In this document: positions 6,390 to 13,842 of the stretch, one piece after another | How the letters are laid out: each line of letters begins with the position of its first letter | Position numbering within the stretch: position 1 is the first letter of the stretch | NCBI GenBank assembly: GCA_017545095.1 | Contig: JAFYCU010000123.1 | Span: forward strand, 1 to 17,138 | Source: Muribaculaceae bacterium | GTDB taxonomy: Bacteria; Bacteroidota; Bacteroidia; Bacteroidales; Muribaculaceae | Length of the DNA: 17,138 nucleotides | Direction of reading: 5' to 3' | Notes under the pieces: generated by a model | What the model was told of the DNA's origin: nothing | Databases searched by the model: none | What the model saw: only the letters and a program-made list of their open reading frames with translations | Translations under genes and position numbers: made by a program

Positions 6390-6647
6390 ATGGCAGAACA
6401 GAACAATCCAATCAGCGCCGAACAGCGCATGCGTCAAGAGGAGTTGATGCACCAACTATCGAAGCGGATAGTGCGTCGCATCGAGCGTGAGTTGTTTGAG
6501 CGCGAAATGAGTCACAAGGACTTCGCCGAGCTTATCAACCACTCGCAGGGCGTGGTTTCGCGCTGGATGAGCGGCAAACACAACTTCACGCTTTCCACGC
6601 TTGCATTGATTTCCCTTGCTTTAGACATCGATGTGTTAGAATTATAA
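6390..6647 (+). CDS. Small XRE-type helix-turn-helix regulator
   Basis: This 85-residue protein has an N-terminal helical, strongly charged extension (QRMRQEELMHQLSKRIVRRIERELFE) followed by an XRE/HigA-like HTH: MSHKDFAELINHSQGVVSRWMSGKHNFTL with helix 2 DFAELINH and recognition helix QGVVSRWMSG, then a short C-terminal STLALISLALDIDVLEL helix. It is the size of HigA-type antitoxins and orphan regulators of Bacteroidetes. No toxin is recognisable beside it. The palindrome 6318-6333 may be its operator. Its stop is 26 bp ahead of the secreted GLUG protein with no promoter between, so the two probably share a transcript and the regulator may control expression of that surface protein. The target is inferred, not shown. 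Confidence 0.8.
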   Translation: MAEQNNPISAEQRMRQEELMHQLSKRIVRRIERELFEREMSHKDFAELINHSQGVVSRWMSGKHNFTLSTLALISLALDIDVLEL

Positions 6648-6673
6648 TATTCACCTAAAAACAAAAACAGTTA

Positions 6674-9247
6674 ATGACAACCAAGCAGACATTCTGGAGA
6701 ACATTCGCCATCATGGTGGCGATATTCCTCACCATGCCCGCAACGGTGTGGGCCGACAGCACTTTCGGCGGCGGAAACGGCACTATGGCCGCCCCGTACA
6801 TCATCTCTACCCCTCAGCATCTGCGCCAACTCGCCGCCGATGTGAACGAGGGCAACGACTATGAGGGAAAGTATTTCAAAATGACCCAATCATTCAGCTG
6901 CTGGATTGAACCTTTCACGCCCATCGGTGGTAAGTATTATACCGTGGGCAGCGGCAATAACTCCTCGACTGGCACACGAAAGTTCCGCGGCAACTTCGAC
7001 GGCAACGGCTATACCATCAACGACCTCGACATCCGTCCGACTGAGGACTTCTATGGCATAGGTCTTTTTGGCGAGTTGGGCGATGGGGCTCATGTGAGCA
7101 ACCTAACTATCGCCTCATCGCAAATCACCACCACCATCAAGGGGTGGGGCAACTGTGGAGCCATCGCCGGTTCCGTCAACTCTGATGCCTTTATTTATGA
7201 TTGTCATGTGAAAGAAGGAGTTGTGGTTTCGGTCGACCCCAACCACCTGGCGCAGAACATTCAGAGCAGTTGTGACTTTGGCGGCATTGCTGGCGAAAAC
7301 GGCGGAATCATCAACCAATGCACGAGCAAAGCCACCGTCACCAACGCCGGCATCAACGGTGTGAACACCTTGGGAGGCATAGTGGGTCGTAATTCCGGCA
7401 GAGTGTGGTCATGCTTTAGCCTTGCCATCGTGAATGGCACCAGCAAAGTTGGCGGCATCGCCGGCGACAACGCAGGCGCGTATGAGTATTCCGACAACTA
7501 CTACCACAGCGCTCCCGCCATCGGAGCAGTTAACGGCACTGATGTTGACGGTGCTTCATGGATGGGCACCATCTCATTTGATGGTGGTCTGTCGACCAGT
7601 ATCATCACACCGCCAACTTTCAGCTATAAGGGTGTGAACTATTATGCGCAGGGCCGCACATGCTCGATTGGCCTGAACTTAAAGGTCAACGACGGTTACA
7701 TTCCCGTTGATCCGCAACTCACCAGCGAGCAGGTGGAGTTTTACGACGACGCCGTCTACGGCACGCAAGTCAAGTCATTCACATTCCCTGCCGGACAGGA
7801 TGTTGTGATCGGCTGTTCCTATTCAGAACTTAAGCGCGACATCGGCTACGCCCCATGGGTAGGCATCGACATCCCGTGGCAGAAGTACACGGGAGCACCC
7901 CTCACACCGGTGGTCACCGTAACCGACAATATGACCGGTGAGGCTGTGACGCTCACCGAAGGTGTGGATTACAGCATCACCCTTCCAGCCGAGGATATGA
8001 TTGAGGCAGGTGATTACGCCATCATCATCGCTGGCATGGGTCGTTTTGCAGGTTCGGCCACCGCCCGATTCGTCATCGCCCCCTTCCGCTGGAAGGGCGA
8101 CGGCACGGAGAGCAATCCATATCAGATTTGCACAGTTGGCGACATGCTTTTGCTCGCTGATGAGACTCAGAAAGAAAATTTCGCTGGCACACACTTCGTC
8201 CTGATGGACGACCTCGACTTCAGCGGTGTGGAATATAAGACGGTGGGAGGCATGGATAACATGTTCTGCGGAGTCTTCGATGGAAATGGCAAAACCATCG
8301 ACAACGCGACTCTCAACAGCACAAACAAGTGCTCCGGTCTGTTTGGTTACGTGTGCCAAGGGGGTGAAATCAAGAATCTCATCTCTGGCAGCGGCAACAC
8401 CTTCCACGACCAGATGAATGTGGGAGGCATTGTAGGATATTTAGTGTCGTCAAAAGTTACAAACTGCACAAGTTATGCGACCATCGTCGCCGACAAGCAG
8501 TCGACTTACACTGGGCGTTATGCTGGAGGTGTCGTCGGCACATCTACGGAAGGTTATATCACCAATTGCCGCAATTATGGAAGCGTCGCGGCCAGCAGCT
8601 ATGCCGGAGGAATAATCGGAATTGCGCAGTTTGGCTCATTGACCGGCTGTGTGAATTTTGCTGCTGTCACGGCAGATAACTACTGCGGCGGCATTATCGG
8701 AAAGCATGATTACTTGTCCATCAACAACAATTATTATGCCGGTGAATGCAACATTGGCGGGATTAACGGCAGTGACACCAATGGCCAGGCAATGCGCGGT
8801 TACACCATCACCGGCGACAAGAAAGTCGTCGTCGAGCTTGTGGACGACGCCGCCATCGGTCTCACTTGCAATGGCGTGACCTACGCCGGCGCGGAGCAGC
8901 AGGTGACCATCCATCTCAGCAAAAAGCGGGGCGCAGCTGCATCACAAGCCCCTTCGACGATAACGTTCATGGCCAGCAGTGGTGAACTTGTTGACAATGG
9001 CGACGGCACATGGACACTCACCATGCCCGCACAGGATGTGACAATCATCGCCATGGAAGAGACTGCCAACACGCCAGGCGACCTCAACGGCGACGGCAAC
9101 GTGGATGTGGAAGATATGAACATCATGATTAACGTTGTGCTTGATATGGTTAATACCAATCAGCTTTCGGGCGACCCTGACCTGGACGGCAACGGCATCG
9201 TGGATGTGGTCGATGTGAACACCTTGATCAACCTTGTTCTGAACTGA
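6674..9247 (+). CDS. Secreted GLUG-repeat protein with C-terminal dockerin repeats
   Basis: This 857-residue exported protein begins with a Sec signal peptide (residues 1-27, ending TVWA). Residues 30-300 and 473-710 are two related halves, each opening with a GDGTxxNPYxI-type motif, running through a VFDGNGxTI turn and GLUG-like repeats (GGIAGENGGIINQC, GGIVGRNSGRVWSC, GGIVGYLVSSKVTNC, GGVVGTSTEGYITNC, GGIIGIAQFGSLTGC) and closing with a YYxxxxxIGxxNGxD motif. Between them are a strand-rich segment (315-385) and an Ig-like strand segment (395-468, ending ATARFVI). Residues 712-795 are another strand-rich segment. Two dockerin-like repeats end the protein (GDLNGDGNVDVEDMN, 802-816; PDLDGNGIVDVVDVN, 835-849). 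GLUG repeats occur in adhesins and peptidase-associated surface proteins and suggest a beta-helix stalk. It probably acts at the cell surface in adhesion or binding. The ligand is unknown and no catalytic domain is recognised. Confidence 0.85.
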   Translation: MTTKQTFWRTFAIMVAIFLTMPATVWADSTFGGGNGTMAAPYIISTPQHLRQLAADVNEGNDYEGKYFKMTQSFSCWIEPFTPIGGKYYTVGSGNNSSTGTRKFRGNFDGNGYTINDLDIRPTEDFYGIGLFGELGDGAHVSNLTIASSQITTTIKGWGNCGAIAGSVNSDAFIYDCHVKEGVVVSVDPNHLAQNIQSSCDFGGIAGENGGIINQCTSKATVTNAGINGVNTLGGIVGRNSGRVWSCFSLAIVNGTSKVGGIAGDNAGAYEYSDNYYHSAPAIGAVNGTDVDGASWMGTISFDGGLSTSIITPPTFSYKGVNYYAQGRTCSIGLNLKVNDGYIPVDPQLTSEQVEFYDDAVYGTQVKSFTFPAGQDVVIGCSYSELKRDIGYAPWVGIDIPWQKYTGAPLTPVVTVTDNMTGEAVTLTEGVDYSITLPAEDMIEAGDYAIIIAGMGRFAGSATARFVIAPFRWKGDGTESNPYQICTVGDMLLLADETQKENFAGTHFVLMDDLDFSGVEYKTVGGMDNMFCGVFDGNGKTIDNATLNSTNKCSGLFGYVCQGGEIKNLISGSGNTFHDQMNVGGIVGYLVSSKVTNCTSYATIVADKQSTYTGRYAGGVVGTSTEGYITNCRNYGSVAASSYAGGIIGIAQFGSLTGCVNFAAVTADNYCGGIIGKHDYLSINNNYYAGECNIGGINGSDTNGQAMRGYTITGDKKVVVELVDDAAIGLTCNGVTYAGAEQQVTIHLSKKRGAAASQAPSTITFMASSGELVDNGDGTWTLTMPAQDVTIIAMEETANTPGDLNGDGNVDVEDMNIMINVVLDMVNTNQLSGDPDLDGNGIVDVVDVNTLINLVLN

Positions 9248-9286
9248 AGCTCAGCCCCATGTGATATCATAGGCGCACCACCAAAC

Positions 9287-9331
9287 GAACTGCACCCCAA
9301 AAGTTAGACAAAAACTTTTGGGGTGCAGTTC
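9287..9331. mobile_element. Perfect 19-bp palindrome: fused IS ends and likely terminator
   Basis: GAACTGCACCCCAAAAGTT (9287-9305) and its exact reverse complement (9313-9331) flank a 7-nt loop. The sequence TGCACCCCAAAAGTTAGACA resembles, from memory, the terminal inverted repeat of IS150/IS3-group elements, so this may be an element whose whole interior was deleted, leaving left and right ends facing each other. It sits 40 bp after the GLUG gene stop and would also fold into a very strong hairpin able to end transcription. Confidence 0.6.
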
Positions 9332-9551
9332 ATTGTAGTCGGCTTTTTTCGGACGGATACAGTCACGAGGGTGAGTCTGGGGGCTACAATTTGCCGCCAG
9401 TCTGCATCCGAGTTCTCGAAGAAGTTATCACAGGTCGATGTATCCTGTGCGGACCGAATTCAAGACCTCAAAACAAAATCTCAATCCTCCTCGAGTTGCG
9501 CAAGCAGCAATAGAAAAAAGGCACAACCAGTATTTTCAAACAATAAAAAGA

Positions 9552-9578
9552 GAAAAAAAATCAAGCGGCTGCTTGATT
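9552..9578 (-). terminator. Intrinsic terminator after the transposase remnant
   Basis: On the minus strand an 8-bp AATCAAGC/GCTTGATT stem with a 4-nt loop is followed by a T-run (complement of the A-run at 9553-9560). It lies about 145 bp past the transposase stop. Confidence 0.65.
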
Positions 9579-9601
9579 ATTAAAAAAATACCCTATATTT
9601 G
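9573..9601 (+). promoter_or_regulatory. Bacteroidetes-type promoter facing right
   Basis: TTG 9573-9575 and TATATTTG 9594-9601 are 18 bp apart, matching -33 and TAnnTTTG. No gene of normal length follows: ATG 9606 stops after four codons and ATG 9631 after 31. It may be the promoter of a lost gene, of a small RNA, or one that makes antisense RNA to the transposase. Confidence 0.5.
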
Positions 9602-9722
9602 CAGCATGATTGTGAGTTAACCTGTACATCATGGTAAAAAGCGTTCAGCAATCGCTAGTTAATTCCATGAAACGAAGGAGAATATCAAAGGCTCACCTGA
9701 CTTCGTCGTTGGGACACCCAAA

Positions 9723-10275
9723 TTAGTATTGGGCGTTCAATAGCGGTGCGAGTAGCCTTTGTTCGGCGGTGGTGAGCATGGTTTGTTCAGCGGCAGTTCC
9801 GTTGGTCAGCTTGATTTTGACCGTTGAGATGGTCTTGGCAATGTCCATCGCCTTGTCAACACTCATGTCAATGTTGAGCATCTTGAGCAACCGCTCGAGC
9901 TCCTTGTAGACTTTGTAGGCCATGAAGCAGATGCAGATGTGGGCTTCGATGCGGCGCTCGGTAAAGTGGAACACCGGACGCGTTTCCAATTGCCCTTTGA
10001 CCACCCTGAACGCTCGTGCCACACCCCAGAGTTCGTGGTACCGCTCAATGACGTCGCCCGGCTCGAGGTCGGTGTTGGTCACATAGCTTTTCAGCCCGTC
10101 CCATCGGGCGTCATCGGCGATTTTCCGCTCGTCAATGCTGACATGGACGTCGTTCTCCACCACGAGGAACTTGTTGTAGCCGCGCTGGTTGATGTTTTTC
10201 TTGTTGATCTTCCCCGATGCGTATGCCTTACGCAGCCTGGCAATGCCATTCTCGCGGTTGCGCGCGCTTCGAGGC
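9723..10275 (-). pseudogene. IS1634-like (IS4-superfamily) transposase, 3' fragment
   Basis: The minus-strand frame encodes the C-terminal ~180 residues of a DDE transposase of IS1634 type: RLRKAYASGKINKKNIN, QRGYNKFLVVENDVHVSIDE, a conserved KSYVTNTDLEPGDVIERYHELW, then AFRVVKGQLETRPVFHFTERR and IEAHICICFMAYKVYKELER. Full-length family members are around 500-600 residues, so the N-terminal two thirds, with the first catalytic Asp residues, are absent. In the YREK signature (YHELWGVARAFRVVK) the position of the catalytic Glu is Ala, a further sign of decay or of an already inactive copy. Upstream the frame runs out at about 10275, where the sequence becomes the signal-peptide/dockerin gene in another frame. 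No inverted repeats or target duplication were identified. Confidence 0.8.
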
Positions 10276-10429
10276 CCGTGTCGGCGTTTTTGTGCAGCAT
10301 CACGTTGATCACGGCGTTCAGGTCGTCGATGTCTACCACGCCGTCGCCGTTCACGTCGCCACGCACGGTGGCACTTGCCGCCAGCATCGAGGCCAGCAGC
10401 ACAGCCAGAGAAAAGAGTCGTTTAACCAT
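10268..10429 (-). pseudogene. Stump of a secreted dockerin protein joined to transposase sequence
   Basis: ATG 10429 opens a clean Sec signal peptide (MVKRLFSLAVLLASMLAASA) followed directly by one dockerin-like repeat (VRGDVNGDGVVDIDDLNAV, then INVMLHKN). After ADTGLEA the sequence enters the IS1634-like transposase out of frame, and the reading frame continues with meaningless residues to about 10091. The arrangement, dockerin right after the signal peptide with the same VRGDVNG junction, matches the SUMF1-like protein at 4577-5581, so this was probably a paralogue of it. Its promoter is intact, so a short exported dockerin peptide with a random tail could still be made. Confidence 0.75.
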
Positions 10430-10457
10430 AATTGTATCTATTTTATGTTTCAAGTCA

Positions 10458-10489
10458 CAAAGATAGTGCAAACCGAACACAATGCAAAA
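10458..10489 (-). promoter_or_regulatory. Promoter of the truncated dockerin gene
   Basis: The minus strand reads TTTTG (10489-10485), 19 bp, TATCTTTG (10465-10458), a very good match to the Bacteroidetes consensus. The leader to ATG 10429 is about 25 nt. Confidence 0.75.
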
Positions 10490-10532
10490 CAAAAAAGCCT
10501 TTTTTGCCTTTTTTTGATTTTGTGGGGAAAAA

Positions 10533-12644
10533 CTATCTGATTACAACTTTGCGATTGTTGTTGATATAGATGCCAGGTGCCGTGGGCTTGGAGTTGTAAG
10601 AGCGGCCGGTGATGTCGAACCAAAGGTTGCTGTCGGTGCTTGGTTTGTCGCCCGGAATGGTGTTGATGGCAGTTGTTGCGTTGATGTATTCAATGCCAGC
10701 AGCTGCGTCAATCTTGCCATAGCCCCATTTGATGGGGTTAACGGCAGTGAACTCGTCGTTGCGCGAAGTGGCGGCGATAATTTCCTTGATGTTGCCAAGT
10801 GTGAGTGTGGGGTCGGCTTGAATCCACAGGGCGATGATGCCGCTCACCGTGGGACACGACATCGAGGTGCCACTCATGCTACCGTAGGGATATCCCTGCC
10901 ACTGCATCGTCTCGGCAATCGCTTGGGCACAGTTATAGTGGTTTAACGACGACACGACGTTGGTGCCTGGAGCGGCAACGGTAGGCTGTGCCACACCGTT
11001 TAACGACACGCCGTAGCTTGATGTGAAACTGATGTCGTTAAGCGGGTAAATACCGCTTCCATCAGTGACAACGCCAGTGTAAAGCCGGTCGGTGGTGTTC
11101 GCCACATAATTGCCTACGCTGATAACATTTGGAGTGGATGTCCAGTCGCCACACGAAAACTCGCTGTCGCCACGGGTGTAACCTTCCAAACCCTCCGTGC
11201 CCCTTACATCAAATCCGTCGGTCGTTTCCCACAAATCCATCTCGATGGGTGAAGTGGACGACAGCGAGATGAAAAACGGCAATCGTTTATTGAGAACACC
11301 ATTCGCGGCAGCAATCAGGTCAAGTTTGCCGTCATCGACTGAGCCATATATCGCCACAAAGCCACCCTCCTGCATGTATTCTCCAAGTGTCTCCTCGTCG
11401 TCGCTCAACACTTCAATAACGCCACTCTGAGACGGGGTGATAATGCAAGGCTCTGTTTGCCACACTATCCCGCCATCATTGCGATTCAATATGCCAATCT
11501 GGACACTTAATGCATCGTTCTCGCTCAACGTGTTGCGTGAATATCCCTGCACTACCGAGGTGATAATTCTTGAGGTATTGCCGTCTTCGTCAATGAAAGG
11601 AATTGCCCGGGCAAGAAGTGCCTTCATGCTGCTGTTCTCTTCATCAAATGCCTTGTAAATGTGAAGACCTTGACTGCCTTCATTCCCCACGCTCAACACA
11701 GGTATGACATAGTGAGACATCTCATCAATAAGTTCCGGCATTGTGCCGGTGCCATTATGGGGACCATTGTGTGAGTTCATGCTTGCGCTAAGCACAACAG
11801 GTGCATCGATTTGCCGGGCATAATGCGCAGCAAATTGAAAGGCAATCTCGTTCACATTCTTACCCTCAATTGACACCAGGACAATGTCGGCATCGGGTGC
11901 CATGCCGCCAAAACCTAACGGAGAGCGACTGCCGGCGGCAATGCCAGCGGTGTGGGTGCCATGATCGCGGCCTTCGTTATCGGTGGTGAGGGTGGCAATG
12001 AGTTCGGGGGTGTCGAACACCGAGCCGGGATACTCGATCGTTCCGGCCTCGTCATCCTCGACGATGAACTTGCGGCCACTGTCGTTGGAGGGAAGATAGA
12101 CGCAGCGCAGACGGGTGTTGCCATCGGTGCCCTTGAATGCTGGATGCTGGAAATCGAAGCCTCCATCAATGAGGCAGATGGTGACGCCCCGGCCAGTATA
12201 AGCATTATCGGTACCAGGCGTGGTGCCGTCAATCAGGCTCACGCCGGTCTCCACAAGCGAGACATCGGTTTTCAGCTCTCCTCGGCGAGGGGCATCGATC
12301 GAAATTACTCCTTCAATGTTGACAAGTTCGCTAACCCTGTCGGTGGGAATGCTTATCACAGCCTGATGACCAAGCTTTGACAATACTGTGCCGCCAGCAT
12401 CACGTATTTGCGCAAACGTGCTTGCCGCATCCTTGGAATCCACTTCCACCACGAACCAGATGTTTGGGATGGCGGCAAGTGCTTTTATTTGCTTGCCGTC
12501 TAAGTCATACTTTGCTGCATGCTGTTGCAGCAGCGACAGTTGGGCACTTGGAGTCAGTTTGCTGTGTGCAAATGACATAAAAGCACACAAGCAAGCAATA
12601 ATGGCAAATAATGCAATCGGGATTAATCTGCGCTTCATAATCAT
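10533..12644 (-). CDS. Secreted S8 (subtilisin-like) serine protease
   Basis: This 703-residue exported protease has a signal peptide (RRLIPIALFAIIACLCAFMSFA, residues 5-26), a propeptide-like region to about 140, and a subtilase catalytic domain with the triad Asp160 (LIDGGFDFQHP), His228 (RDHGTHTAG) and Ser594 (SGTSMSCPTVSG), plus the oxyanion Asn321 (SVGNEGS). About 270 residues separate Asn321 and Ser594, so a large insert (roughly 330-500) interrupts the fold, as in several Bacteroidetes subtilases. The C-terminus (WFDITGRSYNSKPTAPGIY to KVVIR) resembles short type IX secretion sorting tails, suggesting export to the surface. Its ATG overlaps the TGA of the DUF3667 gene (ATGA at 12644-12641), so the two are coupled. 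ATG 12638 is an alternative start. An AT-rich hairpin follows the stop. Substrate unknown. Confidence 0.9.
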   Translation of the reverse strand: MIMKRRLIPIALFAIIACLCAFMSFAHSKLTPSAQLSLLQQHAAKYDLDGKQIKALAAIPNIWFVVEVDSKDAASTFAQIRDAGGTVLSKLGHQAVISIPTDRVSELVNIEGVISIDAPRRGELKTDVSLVETGVSLIDGTTPGTDNAYTGRGVTICLIDGGFDFQHPAFKGTDGNTRLRCVYLPSNDSGRKFIVEDDEAGTIEYPGSVFDTPELIATLTTDNEGRDHGTHTAGIAAGSRSPLGFGGMAPDADIVLVSIEGKNVNEIAFQFAAHYARQIDAPVVLSASMNSHNGPHNGTGTMPELIDEMSHYVIPVLSVGNEGSQGLHIYKAFDEENSSMKALLARAIPFIDEDGNTSRIITSVVQGYSRNTLSENDALSVQIGILNRNDGGIVWQTEPCIITPSQSGVIEVLSDDEETLGEYMQEGGFVAIYGSVDDGKLDLIAAANGVLNKRLPFFISLSSTSPIEMDLWETTDGFDVRGTEGLEGYTRGDSEFSCGDWTSTPNVISVGNYVANTTDRLYTGVVTDGSGIYPLNDISFTSSYGVSLNGVAQPTVAAPGTNVVSSLNHYNCAQAIAETMQWQGYPYGSMSGTSMSCPTVSGIIALWIQADPTLTLGNIKEIIAATSRNDEFTAVNPIKWGYGKIDAAAGIEYINATTAINTIPGDKPSTDSNLWFDITGRSYNSKPTAPGIYINNNRKVVIR

Positions 12645-13585
12645 GATGTTTGATTTTCTGTTTGATTGGTGACGGAAATCTCAGGGTTTTGTGCCTCTTC
12701 CTTTTTCGCCCTGCGGTGAAATGTTTTTTTGCTGATATACATACCAACAAAAACAGGCACCACCGAACAGAATATTAGAACTCCTAGTAACTTGAATTCC
12801 TCAGCATAAGATTTGGGTGTAGTCGTCAGCAGTTCGGTTATTGTCATTGCCAGAAGAACAAAAAAGAAACCACTTCCCAATGTGATAACTACTCTCCAAA
12901 AATTCCCCCAGAAGCCGTAACCAAACAATTGTCTGTAATCATAAAAATAGCATAAGGGGAGCAGAATATAGAAATAGTCGCCGAAAAAGTCGGCCAGGTC
13001 ATCCACAATGAGCACCTGAATGGCCACGAACACCGTGATGAAAAAACCTTGCGGCAGTGTGTGCTTGGTGTTGCGCGGTGCATAGCGAAAGAGACACCAT
13101 GTGGGAACAATGAAAAAACACGTCATGACCAGCCATCCCCATCCTTTGTTGGCATGAAACCAGGTGAAAAACTGATCGACCACCGGTGAGCCTTCATTAA
13201 ACACCTTGGCATCGGGGGTGCCGAACAAATTATCAATCAGTATACTTATCACTCCCATGACAACCAGCATTTTCACTGGCGGGAACGACACTTGCCGCTT
13301 GCCGTTGATATAATCGCTGATGAAATATCCTGGACGCCAAATCAGCTGCCACAGGGAGTATAGCATAGAACGGCCGCCCATTCCCCACACCTCGGCGGTG
13401 CTTTGAAGCACACTCTTCCAAGATATCTTTTTCAAACCGGCCTTTTGCGAGCAATGTGGGCAATAGTTACCCACAAAATCGTTGTCGCAATTGACGCATC
13501 GGTGATGTTCCTGGCAATCAAAACTCCAGTCAAAGGCATTGAGTTGCCATGCCTTGAAACGCTTGTATTGTTGCTTGAAGTTCAT
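12641..13585 (-). CDS. DUF3667 zinc-ribbon membrane protein
   Basis: This 314-residue protein fits the DUF3667 pattern: an N-terminal zinc ribbon (Cys30/Cys33 and Cys42/Cys45 in CVNCDNDFVGNYCPHC), a linker with SWKSVLQ, then the family motif LIWRPGYFISDYINGKR at about residues 81-97 and five or so hydrophobic segments (for example VKMLVVMGVISILI, GWLVMTCFFIVPTW, VVITLGSGFFFVLLAMTI, LLGVLIFCSVVPVFVGMYI). It ends in a charged cytoplasmic tail rich in Lys and Glu. The family has no established function. ATG 13585 is preferred over GTG 13588. It is the first gene of an operon with the S8 protease, and the 4-nt stop/start overlap suggests that the amounts of both proteins are tied together. Confidence 0.88.
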   Translation of the reverse strand: MNFKQQYKRFKAWQLNAFDWSFDCQEHHRCVNCDNDFVGNYCPHCSQKAGLKKISWKSVLQSTAEVWGMGGRSMLYSLWQLIWRPGYFISDYINGKRQVSFPPVKMLVVMGVISILIDNLFGTPDAKVFNEGSPVVDQFFTWFHANKGWGWLVMTCFFIVPTWCLFRYAPRNTKHTLPQGFFITVFVAIQVLIVDDLADFFGDYFYILLPLCYFYDYRQLFGYGFWGNFWRVVITLGSGFFFVLLAMTITELLTTTPKSYAEEFKLLGVLIFCSVVPVFVGMYISKKTFHRRAKKEEAQNPEISVTNQTENQTS

Positions 13586-13610
13586 CACTAAAAATGAATA
13601 ATCCAGACTG

Positions 13611-13618
13611 CAAAGTTA
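13611..13618 (-). promoter_or_regulatory. -7 box of the DUF3667/protease operon
   Basis: The minus strand reads TAACTTTG, about 25 bp before ATG 13585. A TTTG lies 22 bp further upstream (13644-13641), slightly longer spacing than usual. Confidence 0.6.
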
Positions 13619-13842
13619 CGAAATTCTACTTAACACCATTCAAAAACGTCAACACATTTTTCGCGTTCATGAGATGACATTGGGTTGCTGGCAAAAGTTT
13701 TCGGTGAAAAAACCGCTATTCCCCGAAAAAATTCGGCGAATAACTTGGATATATAGCATTTCTGCCGCAACAAGAGTATCGCAAAAGGGGTACTAAGAAA
13801 AGCCGAGGAAGGCGGCCGTAGCACAAACTACATCTTGATAGA

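Larger units (their letters stand above)
9248..9722. other. Gene-poor interval with IS relics
   Basis: No convincing gene lies between the GLUG stop and the transposase remnant. It contains a perfect palindrome (9287-9331), a minus-strand terminator (9552-9578) and a plus-strand promoter (9573-9601). The promoter faces a tiny frame of 31 codons (9631-9726, starting MVKSVQQS and ending SSLGHPN) with no recognised domain, whose stop overlaps the transposase stop on the other strand. Region 9332-9550 shows nothing else. Confidence 0.5.

Noticed and set aside
13680..13842. Terminator downstream of the phosphodiester glycosidase gene
   Set aside because: Only a short CCGAA/TTCGG stem with a T-rich loop is seen, more than 100 bp from the stop; too weak to annotate.
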